From Bacteroidales bacterium (lineage in GTDB: Bacteria; Bacteroidota; Bacteroidia; Bacteroidales; 4484-276), in assembly GCA_035647615.1 (NCBI GenBank), contig DASRND010000004.1:1-64000 (forward strand): a stretch of DNA of 64,000 nucleotides. The letters are read 5' to 3'. The notes under the pieces are model-generated. The model searched no databases. It saw nothing but the letters and a program-made list of their open reading frames with translations, and was not told the DNA's origin. Of the stretch, positions 59,460-64,000 are shown piece by piece. Position 1 is the stretch's first letter, and each line of letters starts with the position of its first letter. The position numbers were made by a program, and so were the translations under genes.

Positions 59460-61415
59460 TTATTTACTTAACACGATGGGTTGATCGGCCATGTTTTTCT
59501 GGGCTGTTACAGCTTTTTTCACGGCAGGCCAGTCTGCAGGCTCATAAATACGTTTTTCGAGGATGATCTCCTGGCTTAGTTCGAGGGTGTTGCCTTTTTG
59601 CTGTAATGTTCCTTTGTAAGCAGCGGCTTCACCATCATAATCCAACTTTACGGGATCATTCATCATTAAATAGCCATCGGGAATGTTGATGGTTTCGCTG
59701 ATCTCTACCAACCGGCTGCAACGGTCGCGGAAGCCAAATTCCCGGTCGTCAGGTACATTTGTGTTAAGATTAAGATGCGACATGCCGGCGGGGAAAATGC
59801 GGTTGGCCAGCAGCGGCGTGAATACCAGCTTGTTTTGGCCTACAGCAGCATATTGCGGAATGCGGTATTTGATGCGTATTTCGATGGGGCCGGCCATGTG
59901 GTCGATGGGATTGTTGCCATAATCCATGCTGATAATTTCGGCTTTGGGATTGATGCGCAGCAGTTCACGCTCAACATTTTTGTCCCAATCTGCTTTGAAT
60001 GCTCTGGTGAAAATGTTGCGGATGGAAGCGTCGGTTTGTCCTTCGGCGGTAACGTACAGCTCACCTTCCAGGGTTCCGTCGGGAAGCAGCGTGGAAGTTC
60101 CATTCATCTTCAGATAATGATCTTCGGGTGGCGAAATGGGTGTGATCATCAGGTCGGCGCCACCGGGAATACCCATCAGCACGTTTTGTTGCTGTTCGGC
60201 GCTGCTCCACAGCTCGCGAACAAAGGGCACCCAGGTGGGATCGAGAAGGTGGTATTTTCCATCGGCAAGTTTCACCAACGTTACGCTGTGGTTAAATTGG
60301 TCGGCGGGGATGTTTTCGATGCGCGAGCCTGCCATGGTCATTGCCGGGTACGACTCGAAACCTGCCGCCCGCAAAAATGCGATGAGCATACCTGCCTTGT
60401 CTTTACACACGCCGCAGCGGTCGCGGAAATTCATCTCGGCATTATGTAGCGTGAAGCCTTCGCCTTCGCCCATCGAGATGCCCGAGTAGCGCATGTTGTC
60501 GGCTACCCAGTGCGTAAGTATCGACACGCTGTCGGACTCTGTTTTGGCATCTTTGAGCAAATTATTTACAAACTCCTTTACCTCAGGGGTAGGAGTAAAG
60601 CTGTCGTAGTCTTCGTTGACGCCGTGAAACCACAGCGACTTGGCTTCCCAGTCGGGGCTGGTTGTCATCAGCAGCTTGGGCGCAATATCGGAGGCATCCA
60701 CCATATTGGATTCCCGCTTCAGCGGTGCAATGTTGCTTTTGGAGAAAGTATAGATGTGTTGGTCGCCAACGAAACGCAACGATGACTGGCACTCGCCGTG
60801 ATAAAATACGAATTGCAATGGTTTGTCGGCTGGCATGCTCACGCTATAGACTTTGCTGAGCATGTGCTGGTCGCTCCAGAATGGGACGATGTCGTAGAAA
60901 TGACCGCGCATGGGTGGGATGTATCTATCCTCGTCGTCCTGCATCAGAAGGGCATAGGTGTAGCCTTTTTTGAAAAGCACCAGGTCGATGGCGTCGCCGG
61001 GCTGTAACCTGCCGGCTTCGATTAGTTTTTCGCGGGCGCCCCAGTAGATGGCTCTCGCCGGTGCCGGATAGTCGCGTACCTGTGTCAGGTCGAGTTGCTC
61101 ACGGCTGCCGTCGGCGCGGTAGATGGTGGCTTCACGTATCTCGACATAGGCCGAGAGTGGTTCGTAACCGTATTCGATCACGCGCTTGTCGAGCGCTCCT
61201 TGCGGGGTGAGCACTTTAAACATCTGGTGCATAAAAAAGTAGCCCAGGCCGGTTTCCTGCACCTCCACGCGGGTGCTGTCGAAAACCACCACGAAGTCGC
61301 TGCCCGGATAGTCGGCGGCAGTGCCGGTAGTTTTTAGTAGTTCCTCCACGCTCTGTCCGTGCATCAGCAGTCCCGACAGCAGGAGGGTAAGCGTAAATAG
61401 CATTTTGTTGATCAT
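59460..61415 (-). CDS. DUF3857/transglutaminase-like exported protein with intact catalytic triad
   Basis: A protein of about 651 residues. The ATG at 61415 begins a signal peptide (MINKMLFTLTLLLSGLLMHGQ); the longer frame to 61475 adds an implausible extension. It has a DUF3857 domain (about 35-220), then a transglutaminase core with the catalytic Cys in DRCGVCKDKAGMLIAF (near 337), the His in FNHSVTLVKL (near 377) and the Asp in YHLLDPTW (near 388), and a C-terminal DUF3858-like domain. Such proteins are common in Bacteroidota envelopes; some act as peptidases or crosslinkers, but their substrates are unknown. It is the first gene of a two-gene operon with the degenerate paralogue. Confidence 0.85.
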   Translation of the reverse strand: MINKMLFTLTLLLSGLLMHGQSVEELLKTTGTAADYPGSDFVVVFDSTRVEVQETGLGYFFMHQMFKVLTPQGALDKRVIEYGYEPLSAYVEIREATIYRADGSREQLDLTQVRDYPAPARAIYWGAREKLIEAGRLQPGDAIDLVLFKKGYTYALLMQDDEDRYIPPMRGHFYDIVPFWSDQHMLSKVYSVSMPADKPLQFVFYHGECQSSLRFVGDQHIYTFSKSNIAPLKRESNMVDASDIAPKLLMTTSPDWEAKSLWFHGVNEDYDSFTPTPEVKEFVNNLLKDAKTESDSVSILTHWVADNMRYSGISMGEGEGFTLHNAEMNFRDRCGVCKDKAGMLIAFLRAAGFESYPAMTMAGSRIENIPADQFNHSVTLVKLADGKYHLLDPTWVPFVRELWSSAEQQQNVLMGIPGGADLMITPISPPEDHYLKMNGTSTLLPDGTLEGELYVTAEGQTDASIRNIFTRAFKADWDKNVERELLRINPKAEIISMDYGNNPIDHMAGPIEIRIKYRIPQYAAVGQNKLVFTPLLANRIFPAGMSHLNLNTNVPDDREFGFRDRCSRLVEISETINIPDGYLMMNDPVKLDYDGEAAAYKGTLQQKGNTLELSQEIILEKRIYEPADWPAVKKAVTAQKNMADQPIVLSK

Positions 61416-61540
61416 AAAAAATGATTTTTTTGTTTTAAAAAAAATATTGGCTGTAAAAGTATTGAAAAATTTCATTTCGACCGTAAAACTCCTTGGTGGT
61501 GCCGGGTCTTGAAAGGGAAATTCTGTTTTCTTAAATTCAT

Positions 61541-63376
61541 TTATCCGTCACTTTCCTCCTTCTCCGTCACCATCGCAATAATGGTGCTTCCGGCTTTGGG
61601 TTTGGCTTCTGTGTCGGTTGTCATAACGTTGAGTTCTTTGCTGTCGTTGATTACAAACATGGGGATGGCGCTCTCGCCATATTTGGTGACAAAATCTTTA
61701 TAGGTAAAATCTTTGGTAATTTTAGTGCTTTTGATAACGGCGCCGGCAAAGAATAGCTTGCGCAGATGGGCAAAGTTGATGCCTTCGCCAAACAGAAAGC
61801 GTCCGCGCAGGTGTTTGGGTGAGAAATCCTGTTCTTTGCCTTTCTCCGTTTTTACGGGGAGGAGCTGATAAAGCTCGTGGCTATCGAAGATGCTGTTGAA
61901 GAGAACTACCGAGAGGGAGTTGACCTCGTCGTTGGAGGTGAGGGCAAAGAGTTTGCCGATGCCGCCTAGGGGGATATCTTCCACCACATTTTCGCTCAAT
62001 ACACTGCCATTAACGGTGGTTATTCCAGCCAGTTGCGCCTTAGCGATGTCGGAGCGGTTGGTGTCGACTACCACCACTTTAAAACCTTCCTCTTTGATGG
62101 CCTTGGCAATCTCGAGCGCCCAGGTGTGGGCGCCTACAAACAGGATTCCCTGCGAGTCGCTTTCGGCAACTTTGAGCCAGCGTGCCACGGATTTAGAGGT
62201 AAGGCCATAAATAACTACCGTGACCACAATTACCGAAAAAGTAACCGGTACTATGGCATCTCCGTTTTCCATGCCCGTCTCATTAGCAATGCGCAGTGCA
62301 AAGACACTCGACACGGCAGCAGCCACGATTCCTCGCGGAGCCATCCACGATAAAAACAGCTTTTCGCGTATCGAGAGTCCGCTGCCTATCGACGACATAA
62401 ATACCGACAGTGGTCGCGCCACCAAAATCAATATTGCCAAAAACCACGCTATGTTGATCGAAAGACCCTGGAAGTCGCCCAGGTTTAATCGCGCGGAGAG
62501 CAAAATAAACAAGATCGAAATGATGAGTACCCGCAGGTTTTCTTTAAATTCCAGGATGCTTTTCACCGAAATGTACTTTTGGTTGGCCATCACGATGCCC
62601 ATCAGGGTGGCCGCAAACAATCCCGATCCGGATTGAATCAAATCGCTCGACAGGTATGCAGCTACTACAAAAGAGAGTGATACGGTGACCTGCAGGAAGT
62701 CGGGCACCCAATATTTGCGGATGAGCAGCACCAGCAGCCAGGCAAAGGCAAAGCCAGTGAGGCATCCAAAGAATATCGTTTTCCCCAGGCTAATCAATAT
62801 CTCGATGGTAGCTTCCTGAAAAGGATTTACGCCCATGGCCGGACTTACGTTAATGGTAATGGCTTCGAACACCAACACGGCAAGCAGCGCACCGATTGGA
62901 TCTATCACAATGCCTTCCCATTTCAGGATGTCGTTGACGCGCTCGTTGGGACGGATGTGGCGGAGCAGCGGACCTATCACCGTGGGGCCGGTCACCACCA
63001 GGATAGCTCCCAAAAGGATGGAAATCTGAGGGCTTAGATCCAGCAAGTAATAGGCTGCAGCAGCTGTTATTACCCAGGTTACCATCATGCCAACGGTTAT
63101 CAGACCCACCACCACGCCGCCAATCTCGCGCAGCTCCTTAAGGTTGAGCGTTAGCCCGCCTTCGAACAGGATGATGGCAACAGCCAGCGAAACAAAGGGT
63201 AACAGCAAATCGCCCATCAGTAAATCGGGTTGCAGAAAACCCGTAACGGGTCCTGCCACAAAGCCCAAAATCAACAGGAAGAGGATGCTGGGAAACTTAA
63301 GTCGCCACGCCAGCCATTGCGCGCCGATGCCCAGAATTATCAGGCTGGCCAGACTTATCATTACCTGTTCCGACAT
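61541..63376 (-). CDS. CPA-type cation/proton antiporter with C-terminal TrkA-N/RCK domain
   Basis: An inner-membrane protein of 611 residues. The N-terminal ~395 residues have about twelve hydrophobic segments with NhaP/KefC marks: AIILFEGGLTLNLKELR, ILLGAILVVTGPTVIGPLLRH and DILKWEGIVIDPIGALLAVLV (the Asp-Pro pair typical of the ion site), then FLSWMAPRGIVAAAVS. The C-terminal part has a Rossmann fold, GILFVGAHTWALEIAKAIKEEGFKVVVVDTNRS (about 410-440), an RCK-like nucleotide domain (its glycine motif is G-x-H-x-x-A, not the full GxGxxG), and a short regulatory tail. It likely exchanges Na+ or K+ for H+ under nucleotide or redox control; the ion is not decided. Single gene. Confidence 0.88.
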   Translation of the reverse strand: MSEQVMISLASLIILGIGAQWLAWRLKFPSILFLLILGFVAGPVTGFLQPDLLMGDLLLPFVSLAVAIILFEGGLTLNLKELREIGGVVVGLITVGMMVTWVITAAAAYYLLDLSPQISILLGAILVVTGPTVIGPLLRHIRPNERVNDILKWEGIVIDPIGALLAVLVFEAITINVSPAMGVNPFQEATIEILISLGKTIFFGCLTGFAFAWLLVLLIRKYWVPDFLQVTVSLSFVVAAYLSSDLIQSGSGLFAATLMGIVMANQKYISVKSILEFKENLRVLIISILFILLSARLNLGDFQGLSINIAWFLAILILVARPLSVFMSSIGSGLSIREKLFLSWMAPRGIVAAAVSSVFALRIANETGMENGDAIVPVTFSVIVVTVVIYGLTSKSVARWLKVAESDSQGILFVGAHTWALEIAKAIKEEGFKVVVVDTNRSDIAKAQLAGITTVNGSVLSENVVEDIPLGGIGKLFALTSNDEVNSLSVVLFNSIFDSHELYQLLPVKTEKGKEQDFSPKHLRGRFLFGEGINFAHLRKLFFAGAVIKSTKITKDFTYKDFVTKYGESAIPMFVINDSKELNVMTTDTEAKPKAGSTIIAMVTEKEESDG

Positions 63377-63540
63377 ATCGTATTTTTTTAGTTGATAATT
63401 AAATCAATGCAATCGCTGCCGCATTGTTTTCGCTTAAAAAAAAGATTCCAAAAATAGGTATTTTTTTTGGCGGTGGTCGTCGGAGTGTGGGAAGATTTTT
63501 AAAGGGAATGAAACGGATTGTCGGTTAGTCTTGCTCGGGC

Positions 63541-64000
63541 CTACGCCACCTTGCGATAGCGCCACACGGCCAACGTGAGCGTAATTATCCCAAAGATGGT
63601 CAGAGCCACAACCGGCTGTAGGATGTCCGTCAGCCCTGAGCCTTTGAGCATCACCATGCGGATGATGCGGATGAAATATGCCAGCGGGTTGATGATGTTG
63701 ATGGCTTGCGCCCACTCCGGCATGCTTTCGATGGCCGTAAAAAAGCCGCTCATCAGGATAAAGACAACCATTAGAAACCAGGTGAGAAACATCGACTGCT
63801 GCATGGTGTCGGAAATGGTGGAGATGATGAGTCCCAGACCGAGAATGGCCAGCATAAATAGGGAGGCTACGCCAAAGATCAGCCAGAGACTTCCAATGAT
63901 GGGAAGATCGAAAACCAGCCGCGCAAAGAGCAGCCCGAAAGCCAGCTCAAACATAGCGATGATCCAAAAAGGGAGCAGTTTGCCGGCAATGAACTGGTAC
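63541..64000 (-). CDS. ABC-2 type transporter permease, N-terminal part outside the window
   Basis: The frame is open to the window edge (in-frame codons read YQFIAGKLLPFWIIAM at the edge), so only the C-terminal ~153 residues are present; the ATG at 63954 is internal. Four hydrophobic segments are visible (around WIIAMFELAFGLLFARLVF, LWLIFGVASLFMLAILGLGLIIST, FLTWFLMVVFILMSGFFTAIESMP and VVALTIFGIITLTLAVWRY). The motifs LGLIISTISDTMQQSMFLTW and the signature IESMPEWAQAINIINPLAYFIRIIRMV are those of YhhJ/YbhS-like ABC-2 permeases, which export drugs or other hydrophobic compounds with an ATPase partner, presumably encoded upstream. Confidence 0.9.
   Translation of the reverse strand, partial: YQFIAGKLLPFWIIAMFELAFGLLFARLVFDLPIIGSLWLIFGVASLFMLAILGLGLIISTISDTMQQSMFLTWFLMVVFILMSGFFTAIESMPEWAQAINIINPLAYFIRIIRMVMLKGSGLTDILQPVVALTIFGIITLTLAVWRYRKVA

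Overview
The window looks like chromosome of a free-living member of the phylum Bacteroidota, probably order Bacteroidales or a near relative. The signs are two SusC/SusD pairs, three proteins with a C-terminal type IX secretion (T9SS) sorting domain, many lipoproteins, Shine-Dalgarno-poor starts, and repeated matches to the Bacteroidota -7 promoter box TAnnTTTG. I cannot name the genus. No rRNA or tRNA gene, CRISPR array, prophage or complete insertion sequence was seen.

Layout. 1-9.8 kb: the end of a large T9SS-exported protein, an ABC-F ATPase, the RNase P RNA gene rnpB (minus strand, 5283-5713), tatA, a MATE exporter and lepA. 9.8-18 kb: a SusC-SusD-SusE operon (minus) facing a divergent, internally duplicated T9SS protein; the SusE-type modules suggest an alpha-glucan. 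18-18.8 kb: a gene-free, repeat-rich block. 18.8-29.5 kb: a second polysaccharide locus transcribed leftward as GH144 lipoprotein, SusC, SusD, GH3, T9SS-exported GH144. Family knowledge points to beta-1,2-glucan (sophoro-oligosaccharide) use. 29.6-37.7 kb: a dihydrouridine synthase, a LasT/TrmJ-type methyltransferase, a YwqK-like exported protein, rsmG, an AddB-like nuclease and an OstA-like protein. 38-47.5 kb: a leftward alpha-glucan cluster with an exported esterase and GH13, an MFS sugar transporter, a cyanophycinase-like lipoprotein, a membrane-anchored GH31 and a cytoplasmic trehalose-synthase-like GH13. 47.8-51.5 kb: an Omp85-like barrel, then an AT-rich pocket with a MazEF-type module and a TlpA-like lipoprotein. 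51.7-64 kb: an S9 prolyl oligopeptidase, a YD-repeat protein, a truncated GxxExxY remnant, a TMTC-like TPR membrane protein, a DUF3857 pair of which one has lost its catalytic residues, a cation/proton antiporter and the end of an ABC-2 permease.

How the genes fit together. In the 18.8-29.5 kb locus, surface GH144 could cut polymer, SusC/SusD import oligomers, the GH144 lipoprotein trim them and GH3 finish to glucose. In the 38-47 kb cluster, the exported GH13 and GH31 would make short alpha-glucosides for the MFS transporter and the cytosolic GH13. No SusR, hybrid two-component, AraC, LacI or ECF-sigma/anti-sigma gene lies in the window, so control must come from elsewhere.

The most interesting non-coding signals are: a -7 box placed 5 bp from the rnpB 5' end, which calibrates the same box sitting 5-6 bp from the ATG of lepA, rsmG and the TMTC-like gene (probable leaderless mRNAs); a pair of 82-bp units with 15-bp inverted ends; a 95-bp composite repeat in two intergenic sites; and a 17-bp repeat array that supplies the last codons of the GH31 gene. 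I found no clearly new defence or biosynthetic system.
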